The position numbers and the translations under genes were made by a program. From Christiangramia echinicola DSM 19838 (GTDB lineage: Bacteria > Bacteroidota > Bacteroidia > Flavobacteriales > Flavobacteriaceae), in assembly GCF_000423065.1 (NCBI RefSeq), contig NZ_AUHG01000012.1:1-64000 (forward strand): a stretch of DNA of 64,000 bases, given 5' to 3'. The stretch's first letter is position 1; the number at the start of each line of letters is the position of its first letter. Of the stretch, positions 49,921-59,308 are shown one piece after another. The notes under the pieces are model-generated. The model was not told the DNA's origin. It saw nothing but the letters and a program-made list of their open reading frames with translations, and made no database searches.

Positions 49921-50530
49921 AATTTGCATTTTCTTTTTCAGCCTAAATATGCTTGCTCAAAACGGCCCTTTAAGTAATTCTGAAAAACAGAATTTTAAAG
50001 CGAATGTTTTAGAAAAATCTAATGATATCAATAGTTTTTCTGCAGACTTTTCCCAGACCAAGCAAATGAAAATGATGAATGGAAGTCCTGAAAGTCATGG
50101 TAAGGTATATTATAAGTCCCCTAATACTTTGAAGTGGGAATACTCAAAACCTTATGATTACCAGTTACTTTTCAAAGATTCAAAACTGTTTATTGTGGAA
50201 GATGGTCAGTTATCTGAAGTTGATCTATCTTCTAATAAACTTTTCGATAAGATGGGGGAGTTGGTAGCCGGTAGCGTTAATGGTAAAATCCTGATGGCAG
50301 ATAAAGACTTCGATATCACCTACCATCAGGCTGGAGAAAATGTAAGAGCACTGATCATTCCTAAAGATCCAGGCCTAAAAGGTATGTTTGAGGAGATCTG
50401 GATCAACTTTAATTCTCAGTATTTAATTAGGTCTGTGAGACTTATAGATCCGTCTGGTGATTATACAGAGATCTCCATGAAGAATATCAAAATTAATCAA
50501 CCTATTCCACCTTCAGTTTTTCAAAACTAA
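49907..50530 (+). CDS. LolA-like outer-membrane lipoprotein carrier
   Basis: A 207-residue secreted protein: signal peptide (MRIIKICIFFFSLNMLAQ), then a LolA/LolB-type half-barrel with ADFSQTKQMKMMNGSPESHGKVYYKSP... blocks and LKWEYSKPYDYQLLFKD. Such carriers accompany MMPL exporters in aryl-polyene clusters and probably take the lipid-like product across the periplasm. Confidence 0.87.
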   Translation: MRIIKICIFFFSLNMLAQNGPLSNSEKQNFKANVLEKSNDINSFSADFSQTKQMKMMNGSPESHGKVYYKSPNTLKWEYSKPYDYQLLFKDSKLFIVEDGQLSEVDLSSNKLFDKMGELVAGSVNGKILMADKDFDITYHQAGENVRALIIPKDPGLKGMFEEIWINFNSQYLIRSVRLIDPSGDYTEISMKNIKINQPIPPSVFQN

Positions 50531-50558
50531 AGTATCTTGGTCTTTCTAAAATAAATGT

Positions 50559-50924
50559 ATGGTTCTAGAAGACTTTTATAAGGTTTCCAATACTTCCCTG
50601 GCAGGTGATGATGCCGTCACCAGCTTAAAAGTTAATAAGGAGCATGAGATCTATAAAGGTCATTTTCCGGGAAGACCTGTTACTCCGGGAGTAGTTTTGA
50701 TGCAGCTTTTTAAGGAAGAAGCAGAAAGGATCTTCGACAAGAAACTTCAGTTAGTTAGAGCCGATAATGTGAAATTTACAGCCGTCTTTGATCCTACTCA
50801 GGATGCAGAACTTATTCTTGAATCCAATCTCACCGAAACCGGTGAATTCATTAAACTTAAAGGAGTAGCTAAGAATAATCAGGGTATCGTTTTAAAAATT
50901 AGCTCGTTATATAAGGCCTGCTAA
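50559..50924 (+). CDS. 3-hydroxyacyl-ACP dehydratase, FabZ-like
   Basis: A 121-residue hotdog protein with the FabZ motif GHFPGRPVTPGVVLMQLF (~32-49), including the catalytic His. The FabZ Glu region (MQLFKEEAERIF) is present. It would be the second dehydratase of the cluster, acting with the 149-aa copy. Confidence 0.85.
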   Translation: MVLEDFYKVSNTSLAGDDAVTSLKVNKEHEIYKGHFPGRPVTPGVVLMQLFKEEAERIFDKKLQLVRADNVKFTAVFDPTQDAELILESNLTETGEFIKLKGVAKNNQGIVLKISSLYKAC

Positions 50925-50961
50925 TAATTCACTTCTATTATGTTACTCTCTGAATAAATAA

Positions 50962-50969
50962 TACTTTTG
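50962..50969 (+). promoter_or_regulatory. Possible internal promoter, -7 box TACTTTTG
   Basis: TACTTTTG fits TAnnTTTG in the largest gap (62 bases) inside the operon, 18 bases before the GTG start of the glycosyltransferase gene. It may give separate expression of the export and attachment genes. No clear -33 box. Confidence 0.35.
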
Positions 50970-50986
50970 CATTAAATTATTTCAGA

Positions 50987-52192
50987 GTGAAAAAGGAGCC
51001 TGTTTTTCAAGGTAGATTTGTAGATCTTAATTGCTGCGTAATTGTACCAACCTACAATAACGCTCATTCTCTAGGTAGTTTTTTAAATGATCTTAAGCTC
51101 TATACAAATAGAATTATTATCATTAACGATGGTTCTACCGATTCTACGCATGATATCCTTAAAAATTATCCTGAATTCCATCATAAAGTTCATCCCGAAA
51201 ACAGGGGGAAAGGTATAGCCTTAAAGACTGGTTTTAGCTATGCTGAAGAATTAGGCTATGATTATGCGATCACCATAGATTCAGATGGTCAGCATTATCC
51301 AGATGATCTTGATGTATTTTTGACCGAACTGGAATCGCGTAAAAAAAATGATCCGGAATTATTGCTCGTTGGTGATCGAAATATGGGTCGCGACGGAATC
51401 CCGGGTAAAAGTAGTACAGGAAATAGATTCTCTAATTTCTGGTTTCTCGTGGTCACCGGAATCGAACTTCACGATACACAAAGTGGTTATAGGTTATATC
51501 CGGTTAAGCTAATTAATTCCTTAAAGCTCATAACCTGGAAATTTGAACTGGAAATCGAGGTTCTTGTAAAGGCAGCATGGAAAAAAGCCGAAGTAAAGAA
51601 CATCCCGATAAAGGTGTTTTATCAGGAAGGGGAACGGGTAACGCATTTCAGACCATTCTGGGATATTGTTAGAATTGTGCTTCTTTATATGTGGTTTGTA
51701 CTGGTGAGTTTCTTTTATATACATCCACGCAATAAATATCAGGACTTTAAGAACAAAGGCTTCAAAAGATTCTGGAAAGAGGATATTATAAAAAGTCAGG
51801 AACCGCCTCATAAAAAGGCGGCTGCGATCGCGCTAGGAATTTTTGTGGGAATATCTCCATTCTGGGGGATTCATACCCTGCTTGTTTTTACATTAGCCGC
51901 GGTTTTTAAATTAAATAAGGTTATAGCCTTCTTATTCTCGAATATAAGTATACCGCCTTTAATTCCGATTATCGTCTATGCCAGTTATCAAACTGGTTCC
52001 TTGATCACGGGAAAAGGATTCGACTGGGATCTAAAACTTCATGAATTCAATACGGGAACAGATGTTATTATGGGAGTGTGGCAGTATATTATGGGAAGTT
52101 TCGCCCTGGCAATTGTTATGGCCGTAAGCCTATGGATTGTATTTTATTTTTTATTTTCGGTCTTTAACCAAAAGCAGGTGGTAAAACCTTAA
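50987..52192 (+). CDS. Family 2 glycosyltransferase fused to DUF2062 membrane domain
   Basis: A 401-residue fusion. Residues ~14-230 form a dolichol-phosphate-mannose-synthase-like GT2 (VIVPTYNNAHSLGSFL, TIDSDGQHYPDD, GDRNMG). Residues ~285-400 are a DUF2062 domain (PPHKKAAAIALGIFVGISPF, IPPLIPIIVY) with three membrane helices. Start is GTG. It may add a sugar to a lipid carrier or to the pigment head group. The stop shares one base with the exporter start (TAATG). Confidence 0.87.
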   Translation: MKKEPVFQGRFVDLNCCVIVPTYNNAHSLGSFLNDLKLYTNRIIIINDGSTDSTHDILKNYPEFHHKVHPENRGKGIALKTGFSYAEELGYDYAITIDSDGQHYPDDLDVFLTELESRKKNDPELLLVGDRNMGRDGIPGKSSTGNRFSNFWFLVVTGIELHDTQSGYRLYPVKLINSLKLITWKFELEIEVLVKAAWKKAEVKNIPIKVFYQEGERVTHFRPFWDIVRIVLLYMWFVLVSFFYIHPRNKYQDFKNKGFKRFWKEDIIKSQEPPHKKAAAIALGIFVGISPFWGIHTLLVFTLAAVFKLNKVIAFLFSNISIPPLIPIIVYASYQTGSLITGKGFDWDLKLHEFNTGTDVIMGVWQYIMGSFALAIVMAVSLWIVFYFLFSVFNQKQVVKP

Positions 52193-55182
52193 TGCGTAAA
52201 GCTTTCTCTAATATTCACAATTATTTGAAGAACCATAAAATAATTGGTTTTTCAATCCTCATATTGTATGCAGCATTAATCTCTTTTTTCGCATGGAATA
52301 TTACTTTGGAAGAAGATATTACCAGGCTTATTCCATCTGGTGAAAAACAGGAATTACTTAAAAAGATCCTGAAAGAAGCTGATTTTTCTGATAAATTGAT
52401 CGTGAGTATTTCTGCAGAATCTGAAACTGTAAACCCGGATTCTTTAGTGGTTTATGCCAATGAATTAACTAATATTCTAGAAAATGATTTCTCGGAATAT
52501 ATCCTGGAAATAAAAGGTAAGGTCCCTGAAAAGGATATCAATCAGGTATATAGTTTCGTCTTTGCCAACCTGCCAATATTTCTTAATGAAAACGACTACC
52601 AGGAAATTGAAAATAGGTTATATCAGGATAGTATTAAAAATCGGATAAGTTCTGGTTACCGTCAATTAATGTCTCCTACAGGATTTGTTACCAAAGATTA
52701 TTTTCTAAATGATCCTTTGAATTTTACAAATCTGGGATTAGCGAAACTTCAGGAATTACAGGTTGGCGATAATTTCAGCATCTATAAAAATTACCTGATC
52801 ACCAAGGATAAAAAGAATATCATCTTGTTTTTAGATCCGGCCTATCCAGCTTCAGAAACTAATAAAAATGAGATTTTCATTAGTTCCCTGGAAGAAAAAG
52901 TTAGGGTTCTAAATTCGAATCATGCTTCTGTAGAGGCCAGCTATTTTGGAGGAGTGCTTTATTCCTTGGCGAATGCTAATCGCATCAAAAAGGATATTCA
53001 GTTAACGATGGGGATCGCCATGGGGCTTCTGTTATTGCTTCTTATATTTTTCTACCGAAAGGTCTATGTACCAATATTACTTTTTCTGCCCAGTTTCCTG
53101 GCGGGAATTTCAGCTATTGCAGCGATAAGTATTTTTAAGGGAAGCGTCTCTGCCATATCATTGGGAATAGGAGCAATATTACTCGGAGTAACACTGGATT
53201 ATGCCTTGCATATTTTAACCCATTTCAGAAATAATCGGGATGTGGATCAATTATACCGTGATATCACGAAGCCGGTCCTAATGAGCAGTGTAACGACGGC
53301 TATCGCGTTTTTATGTCTCATATTTGTAAGAAGTGAAGCACTTAATGATCTTGGAGTGTTTGCCGCTATAAGCGTAATTCTGTCCTCGATTTTTGCTTTG
53401 ATCTTAATACCATTATTTTACAGTCCGGGGAATGAATATTCTAAAAAATCTACTTTTCTGGATAGGATAGCTTCTGTAGATTATTCAAAAGTAAAACCTT
53501 TAGTGATCGCCGTCATTGCGGTATTTTCCATCTCTCTCTTCTTTTTTAATAAGGTAGATTTCAATAATGATCTCTCGAAATTGAACTACCAGCCTGCAGT
53601 GATCAAAGACGTGGAAGAAAAGGTTGAAGATCTGGCCGGTAGATCTGGAAAGAGTGTCTATATGGTTACTTATGGGAATACAGTAGATGAGGCTCTTCAG
53701 CAAAATAGTAAGTTATATCATAAACTTCAGGATTTTGAAGCTGAAGGTTTAATTGAGAATTTCAGCAGTATTGGAGGGGTGATTCATTCCACAACTACTC
53801 AAACTGAAAAGATCGGCAACTGGAATACATTCTGGACAACGTCAAAGAAAGACAGTGTAAGATCAGATCTCATAAGCGTTTCTTCTAAATATGGTTTTCG
53901 CCCGGAAACATTTGGGAACTTCTATAAGCAGTTAGATACAGATTTTAAAACAATTGGCCTCAATGATTATAAAAATGCCGGCTCCCTTTACCTAAGCGAT
54001 TTTATTTCGGAAGGGGAAGAATTGGCTACGGTTACTAGTACCGTGAGTCTTCAGGAAGAAAATACTGAAGAATTCCTGTCTTATTTTGAAGATGAACCAG
54101 GAGTTTTTGCACTGGATCGAAAAGCTATGAACCAGAATTTTCTTGGAAATTTAAAATCAGATTTCAATAAACTTATCCTGATATCATTAATTGCTGTTTT
54201 CATCGTTCTGCTAATATCTTACCGAAACCTGGAGTTAAGTCTGTTTACCTTGCTGCCTATTTCAGTAACCTGGATTTGCGCATTGGGAATAATGGCTATT
54301 CTGGATATTGAATTCAATATTCTTAATATTATCATTTCCACCTTTATTTTCGGACTTGGTCTAGATTATAGCATTTTTATCACCAACGCCTGCTTACATG
54401 AGTATGAAACCGGAAAGTCCGAATTAAGAACCTATCAAACTTCAATTTTGATATCTGTTATTACAACCTTATTAGGAATGGGCGCTTTGATATTTGCACA
54501 GCATCCGGCTTTAAGATCTATTTCTGTGATTTCAATAATTGGTGTGATCACGGCAGTTGCCGTAAGTTTTATTTTGCAAAGAGCAGTTTTTAGAAAATTC
54601 ATTATTAACAGAGCAGAAGCTGGAAAAGCACCGATCTATTTAAAACGCTTAGGAGACTTTAGAGGGAGGATCGCCAATAGCGAAAGCGAAAAATTATATC
54701 GCAAACGAGCAGTTCTTGATAATTACCGTTATAAATCGATTTATCCGGAAATTAAGAAGAAATTCAGAAATGTGCGAGAAAAGAATTTACGCATAAGCAG
54801 GTATATTGAGGAAGGGGAGAGTATTACGGTGATCAATTCAGGATATGGGATCATTCCGTTATTTCTTTCTTATAAATTTGAAACTTCTGAAATTCATGCG
54901 CTGGAAAATGATAAGCCAACCCTGGATATTTTAAAAGGAACTGCCAGGGCTAGATCTGCCAGTATATTATTTTATTCTGAAATTGAAAAGGTTCCTGAAA
55001 CTAGCGTCTATGTGATCCACGGGAATTACGATGAAGAAAAAGCCTTAAAAGAACTGATTGGGGAAAATGCGAAAAAAGTGATCTTTATAGATTCAGATCT
55101 CTCAAACAGATGGTTGCTGGACCTTAATTTTGAGATCATATACCGTCAGAATAATATTCTTGTTTATAGAAAAGTTGATTAA
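52192..55182 (+). CDS. MMPL/RND-type exporter with C-terminal methyltransferase-like domain
   Basis: A 996-residue protein. Two MMPL halves: N-terminal helix, periplasmic domain (~40-265), helices ~270-430; second periplasmic domain (~450-660), helices ~665-800, with GLDYSIFITNACLHEYE holding the proton-relay-type Asp. The tail (~860-996) is a cytosolic Rossmann-like segment (SITVINSGYGIIPLFLS, EIHALENDKPTLDIL, KVIFIDSDLSNRWLLDL) like a class I methyltransferase with a worn SAM motif. It would export the aryl-polyene lipid to the outer membrane. Confidence 0.88.
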   Translation: MRKAFSNIHNYLKNHKIIGFSILILYAALISFFAWNITLEEDITRLIPSGEKQELLKKILKEADFSDKLIVSISAESETVNPDSLVVYANELTNILENDFSEYILEIKGKVPEKDINQVYSFVFANLPIFLNENDYQEIENRLYQDSIKNRISSGYRQLMSPTGFVTKDYFLNDPLNFTNLGLAKLQELQVGDNFSIYKNYLITKDKKNIILFLDPAYPASETNKNEIFISSLEEKVRVLNSNHASVEASYFGGVLYSLANANRIKKDIQLTMGIAMGLLLLLLIFFYRKVYVPILLFLPSFLAGISAIAAISIFKGSVSAISLGIGAILLGVTLDYALHILTHFRNNRDVDQLYRDITKPVLMSSVTTAIAFLCLIFVRSEALNDLGVFAAISVILSSIFALILIPLFYSPGNEYSKKSTFLDRIASVDYSKVKPLVIAVIAVFSISLFFFNKVDFNNDLSKLNYQPAVIKDVEEKVEDLAGRSGKSVYMVTYGNTVDEALQQNSKLYHKLQDFEAEGLIENFSSIGGVIHSTTTQTEKIGNWNTFWTTSKKDSVRSDLISVSSKYGFRPETFGNFYKQLDTDFKTIGLNDYKNAGSLYLSDFISEGEELATVTSTVSLQEENTEEFLSYFEDEPGVFALDRKAMNQNFLGNLKSDFNKLILISLIAVFIVLLISYRNLELSLFTLLPISVTWICALGIMAILDIEFNILNIIISTFIFGLGLDYSIFITNACLHEYETGKSELRTYQTSILISVITTLLGMGALIFAQHPALRSISVISIIGVITAVAVSFILQRAVFRKFIINRAEAGKAPIYLKRLGDFRGRIANSESEKLYRKRAVLDNYRYKSIYPEIKKKFRNVREKNLRISRYIEEGESITVINSGYGIIPLFLSYKFETSEIHALENDKPTLDILKGTARARSASILFYSEIEKVPETSVYVIHGNYDEEKALKELIGENAKKVIFIDSDLSNRWLLDLNFEIIYRQNNILVYRKVD

Positions 55183-56844
55183 ATGAATTACAGGTTCTTA
55201 CTTGCAATAATGATCTTTATTTGCCTTGCTTCCTGTGGGGTAAAAAGATCTTTAGAGCAAAGACCGGATATTACAGGAATTAAGGAAATTGATACGTCCA
55301 GGATTAAACACAGTGATACTCATTATAGTTTAGGTAGCAATCAACTTTTTAAGAATGAACAGGGCGTCTGGGAGCTATATCTTGAAGGGAATGCTCTGGA
55401 AAGGGGTGTTGCTAATGGAAGTCTAACCCGCGAACTCATCCATCATCAGGAAATTGCCTTTATGAATAAACTGGAAGCAATGGTGCCTTCAGAAAATTAT
55501 CGCGGCTTCCTAAAATCTTTTATATCTTATTTCAATCGTAAGCTATATCTGCATGTACCAGAGGAGTATAAGCAGGAGATCTATGGTGTTTCCCGTTATG
55601 GGCTGGAGCGCTATGATGATTTTGCTCCAGGGTACATTAGAATGCTTTATTTTCACGGAGCCCACGATATTGGACATGCTTTGCAGGATCTAATGCTTGT
55701 TGGATGTACTTCCTTCGCCGCCTGGGATGATAAAACTGAGGATGGTCAGCTTCTTCTAGGTAGGAATTTTGATTTCTATGCTGGTGACGAATTTGGAGAA
55801 CAAAAGATCGCAGCCTTCATAAACCCTGACCAAGGGCATAAATTCATGATGTATACCTGGGGAGGGATGATTGGCGCGGTTAGCGGAATGAATGAACAAG
55901 GAATTACCGTGACCATTAATGCCGGGAAATCCAAAATGCCTTTCAAGGCGAAAACTCCAATTAGTCTGGTAGCCAGGGAAATTCTGCAGTACGCTTCAAA
56001 TACTTCAGAAGCGATCGAGATTGCTAAAAAAAGAGAGGTTTTTGTGTCTGAATCTATAATGGTGGGCAGCGGAGACGAAAAAAAGGCTATTCTAATTGAG
56101 GTTTCTCCATCCAATTTTGGAGTCTATGAGGTTGAAAATTCAAATGAATTGATCTGCAGTAATCATTTTCAAAGTGATTCATACTCAGATGATAAAAGGA
56201 ATTTGAATGCCATCGAAGAAAGTCATTCTAAGTATCGTTTTGACAGAATGCATGAATTGGTTTCAGAAACAGAAAAGATCAATCCAGAGAAGGCTGTTGC
56301 TATCTTGCGTAATATGAAAGGTTTAGACGATAAAGAGATCGGTTATGGGAATGAAAAAGCGATCAATCAGTTACTAGCTCATCATGGCATCGTTTTTAAA
56401 CCTGAAGAAAGGAAGGTCTGGGTATCTTCAAATCCTTATCAGATGGGAGAGTTTATTGCCTATGATCTGGATGATGTTTTTGCAAAATTTGAAAATGGAC
56501 TTGTAGATCATTCTGTCGCAACAGTTGTAGATAATATTCCGCAAAGTAATTTTATTCAGACTAAAGCATTTCAGGATTATGAGCAATTCAGGAAACTGGA
56601 AAATGAAGTGAAAGATCAGCTTTCAAAGGAAGTGGAAATTTCTGTAGAAACAGCAAAAGAATTAGTAAGTCTGAATTCTGATTTCTGGGAAGCCTGGTTT
56701 TTGGCTGGCAAAATATATTATAATACTGAAGATTATAAGAATGCTGTAATTCATTTTAAACAGGCTAAAAAGCGTGAAGTCACAACTTTACCGGATGTAG
56801 AATTGATCGAAAAAATGATTAGAAAAAGCTACCGAAAACTTTAA
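55183..56844 (+). CDS. C45-type N-terminal-nucleophile hydrolase lipoprotein with TPR tail
   Basis: 553 residues. Lipobox ICLASC (Cys18). Central acyl-CoA:6-APA acyltransferase-like domain: the probable nucleophile Cys in LVGCTSFAAWDD (~178-189), then GQLLLGRNFDFYAGD and GMIGAVSGMNEQGITVTINA. The C-terminal ~60 residues form a tetratricopeptide-like pair (FWEAWFLAGKIYYNTEDYKNAVIHFKQAKK). C45 enzymes self-cleave before the Cys, but here ~175 residues precede it. Likely an amide/ester hydrolase or acyltransferase working on the pigment or its carrier at the membrane. Confidence 0.82.
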   Translation: MNYRFLLAIMIFICLASCGVKRSLEQRPDITGIKEIDTSRIKHSDTHYSLGSNQLFKNEQGVWELYLEGNALERGVANGSLTRELIHHQEIAFMNKLEAMVPSENYRGFLKSFISYFNRKLYLHVPEEYKQEIYGVSRYGLERYDDFAPGYIRMLYFHGAHDIGHALQDLMLVGCTSFAAWDDKTEDGQLLLGRNFDFYAGDEFGEQKIAAFINPDQGHKFMMYTWGGMIGAVSGMNEQGITVTINAGKSKMPFKAKTPISLVAREILQYASNTSEAIEIAKKREVFVSESIMVGSGDEKKAILIEVSPSNFGVYEVENSNELICSNHFQSDSYSDDKRNLNAIEESHSKYRFDRMHELVSETEKINPEKAVAILRNMKGLDDKEIGYGNEKAINQLLAHHGIVFKPEERKVWVSSNPYQMGEFIAYDLDDVFAKFENGLVDHSVATVVDNIPQSNFIQTKAFQDYEQFRKLENEVKDQLSKEVEISVETAKELVSLNSDFWEAWFLAGKIYYNTEDYKNAVIHFKQAKKREVTTLPDVELIEKMIRKSYRKL

Positions 56845-56845
56845 T

Positions 56846-58120
56846 ATGAACAATAACTCATTTAAAGATGTTGAAACAATACATGCAGAACAATGGAAAT
56901 TGTTCAAAAAGCAACTGAAATATATTTCTGCCGAATCTCCTTATTATAAGAAGCTTTTCAAAGAGCGCAATATTTTAATTGAAGAAATAGACTCTTTTGA
57001 AGACCTGCATAAAATACCTGTAACCTCTAAAGAAGAACTTCAACGATTCAATTCAGATTTTATTGCGGTGCCTGAGGGTGATATTATTGATTTTGTAACC
57101 ACTTCAGGAACTCTTGGAAGTCCGGTTAATTTTGCACTGAACGATGCAGACCTGGATCGCCTGGCCGAGAATGAATATCGATCCTTTAAAATGGCGGGAC
57201 TAAAGAAATCTGATAAAGTACAGATCACTACAACTCTGGATAGAAGGTTCATGGCAGGTCTGGCTTATTTTCTTGGTTTAAGAAAACTTGGAGCAGGAAT
57301 TATTAGGACCGGCAGCGGATTACCTCAATTGCAGTGGGAAAGTATCGAAAGATTCAAACCAAATTACCTTGTCGCTGTGCCTTCATTTTTACTGAAAATG
57401 ATCCAGTATGCCGAGGATAATAATATCGATTATAAAAATTCTTCTATCAAGGCGGCCATTTGTATCGGTGAGCCTTTGCGAGATCAGAATTTTGAACTTA
57501 ATGCTTTGGGACAACGAATAAAAGACCTTTGGGATATCGAATTGTTTTCAACCTACGCTTCCACGGAGATGTCTACAGCTTTTACTGAGTGCTCCGAGCA
57601 TAAAGGTAATCATGTATTGACGGATCTTATATATACTGAAATTCTTGATGATCAGGGAAAACAGGTGCAACCGGGAGAAATTGGAGAATTGGTGGTAACA
57701 CCTTTAGGCACTGAAACCATGCCTCTACTAAGATTTGCTACGGGCGATATGCTTACTTATACTAAAGAAAAGTGCAATTGCGGCAGGAATACTCCTCGTT
57801 TAAGTCCGGTAATAGGTAGAAAGCAACAAAAGATCAAACTTAAGGGTACCAGTTTATATCCCCAGCATATTATTGAGGTTCTTAATAGCTATGGAAAGAT
57901 CAGAACCTTCATTATTGAAGCCAGTCTGGATGATCTGGGGAATGATAACCTAAAGATTCTAGTTCCAGATTCTTTTGAAAAGATAGAAGAGCTTAAAGAA
58001 AACTTCAAATCTCACTTGAATGTTACTCCTGAAATTGAGCGACTGGATGTAGAGCAGATCTCAAAATTGAAATTTCCTAAAGGGAGTAGAAAACCTCAAA
58101 TTTTCAGGGATCTTAGGTAG
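56846..58120 (+). CDS. Adenylate-forming ligase (phenylacetate-CoA-ligase-like)
   Basis: A 424-residue enzyme of the PaaK-like AMP-binding type: VTTSGTLGSPVNFALNDAD (P-loop-like, ~84-102), STYASTEMSTAFTECSEH (~235-252), FATGDMLTY and CNCGRNTPRLSPVIGR. It should activate the aryl acid made by TAL (p-coumarate) and load it on ACP or CoA as chain starter. Last gene of the operon, convergent with the methyltransferase gene with no space between stops. Confidence 0.87.
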   Translation: MNNNSFKDVETIHAEQWKLFKKQLKYISAESPYYKKLFKERNILIEEIDSFEDLHKIPVTSKEELQRFNSDFIAVPEGDIIDFVTTSGTLGSPVNFALNDADLDRLAENEYRSFKMAGLKKSDKVQITTTLDRRFMAGLAYFLGLRKLGAGIIRTGSGLPQLQWESIERFKPNYLVAVPSFLLKMIQYAEDNNIDYKNSSIKAAICIGEPLRDQNFELNALGQRIKDLWDIELFSTYASTEMSTAFTECSEHKGNHVLTDLIYTEILDDQGKQVQPGEIGELVVTPLGTETMPLLRFATGDMLTYTKEKCNCGRNTPRLSPVIGRKQQKIKLKGTSLYPQHIIEVLNSYGKIRTFIIEASLDDLGNDNLKILVPDSFEKIEELKENFKSHLNVTPEIERLDVEQISKLKFPKGSRKPQIFRDLR

Positions 58121-59302
58121 CTATACTTTTTTGCAAATGATCACGATCTTTTCATCGTTCTTGTTAGTTGTAAAGAAAATATAATCTGTCCCACCGTCTT
58201 TGATCTTAAATTTCTTGCGAATACTTTCTACAGATTCAGGGAAATTCCTGGTGGTGATATTCGCTTTTTTTGACTTAAAGTATCGCTTTAGATCACTAGG
58301 TTTATATTCTTTAATTTCAGTTATATTAAATATCCTTCCAGGAAAATTCATTAATTCTCTAGAGGTATATAGATGAGAATGCTGATGTAGTTTCCTTGTT
58401 TGAGTTTTTACAGCAACCAGATCGAATAATCCGCTTTTCATAATAGCGGCATTTGGCTCATATAAATACGATTGGGGCAAACAAAATTCAACCTGTGGAT
58501 GATTTTTCTCAAACTTCCCAGACAACTCCTGAATCTTGTCTTTTTCGAAATTGATAGTTTTTACTACCGGAGTGCCTGATAGATCTTTATTCAAGATCCA
58601 TAATAATTCCTTGACTTCATTTTTAACTGCGATTATATGAACTTCCTTTACAAATCTTAATTCCTGGATTCCGGCAGTAATATCCAGAATGGGGGAACTC
58701 TTAACCATTAAGTTATCAGAATTCTGAAAGATCATTTTTAAGTGCTTCGGGATATTTGGCTCACAATCTTCAAATTTATAAACCTTGCCGCCATGATCAT
58801 CTCTTCTGGCAGGATCTGCATAAGTCCAGTCAAAATTCTTTTCAGACTCTTTAAGGACCTTTAACCCGTCATCTGGATACACGGTGATATTTTGAGAGTT
58901 AAGGGCCTGGAAATTATGTTCAGCGATCTCTGCAAGGCTCTTATTTAGTTCACAATAGTATAGATCATCGAAATTCTTCGAAATAAAGTAAGAGTCTATG
59001 CCCAATCCGCCAGTTATATCTATTCCTGTTCTACCATTTATAAGCGAGGACTTGTACTTTGCTGTAATTTCAGAAGACGTCTGTTCCAGGTTTAGCTGTG
59101 GAGGATAGATGATATCAGGATTCTTATAAAGTTCCGGAAATTTCTTTTCAGCTACCTTCAATCCTTTGATCTGTGTTGCTATTTCCTGGATGCTCACATT
59201 TTCAAACGGACTTCCTTTTAAAATAAGAGAAGGTAAATCTTTCTTAAGATTCTCTTTGATGAATTTTGAAACTTCAGCAGAAAGGAAAGCCTTGTTCAGC
59301 AT
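58121..59302 (-). CDS. Class I methyltransferase with THUMP-like domain
   Basis: A 393-residue protein. Residues ~90-240 carry a SAM-binding fold (INGRTGIDITGGLGIDSYFIS, YADPARRDDHGGKVY); residues ~300-390 match a THUMP-like RNA-binding tail (HSHLYTSRELMNFPGRIFNI, KANITTRNFP). Found widely in Bacteroidota next to housekeeping genes; the target is probably RNA but is not known. Confidence 0.85.
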   Translation of the reverse strand: MLNKAFLSAEVSKFIKENLKKDLPSLILKGSPFENVSIQEIATQIKGLKVAEKKFPELYKNPDIIYPPQLNLEQTSSEITAKYKSSLINGRTGIDITGGLGIDSYFISKNFDDLYYCELNKSLAEIAEHNFQALNSQNITVYPDDGLKVLKESEKNFDWTYADPARRDDHGGKVYKFEDCEPNIPKHLKMIFQNSDNLMVKSSPILDITAGIQELRFVKEVHIIAVKNEVKELLWILNKDLSGTPVVKTINFEKDKIQELSGKFEKNHPQVEFCLPQSYLYEPNAAIMKSGLFDLVAVKTQTRKLHQHSHLYTSRELMNFPGRIFNITEIKEYKPSDLKRYFKSKKANITTRNFPESVESIRKKFKIKDGGTDYIFFTTNKNDEKIVIICKKV

Positions 59303-59308
59303 AAGGAA

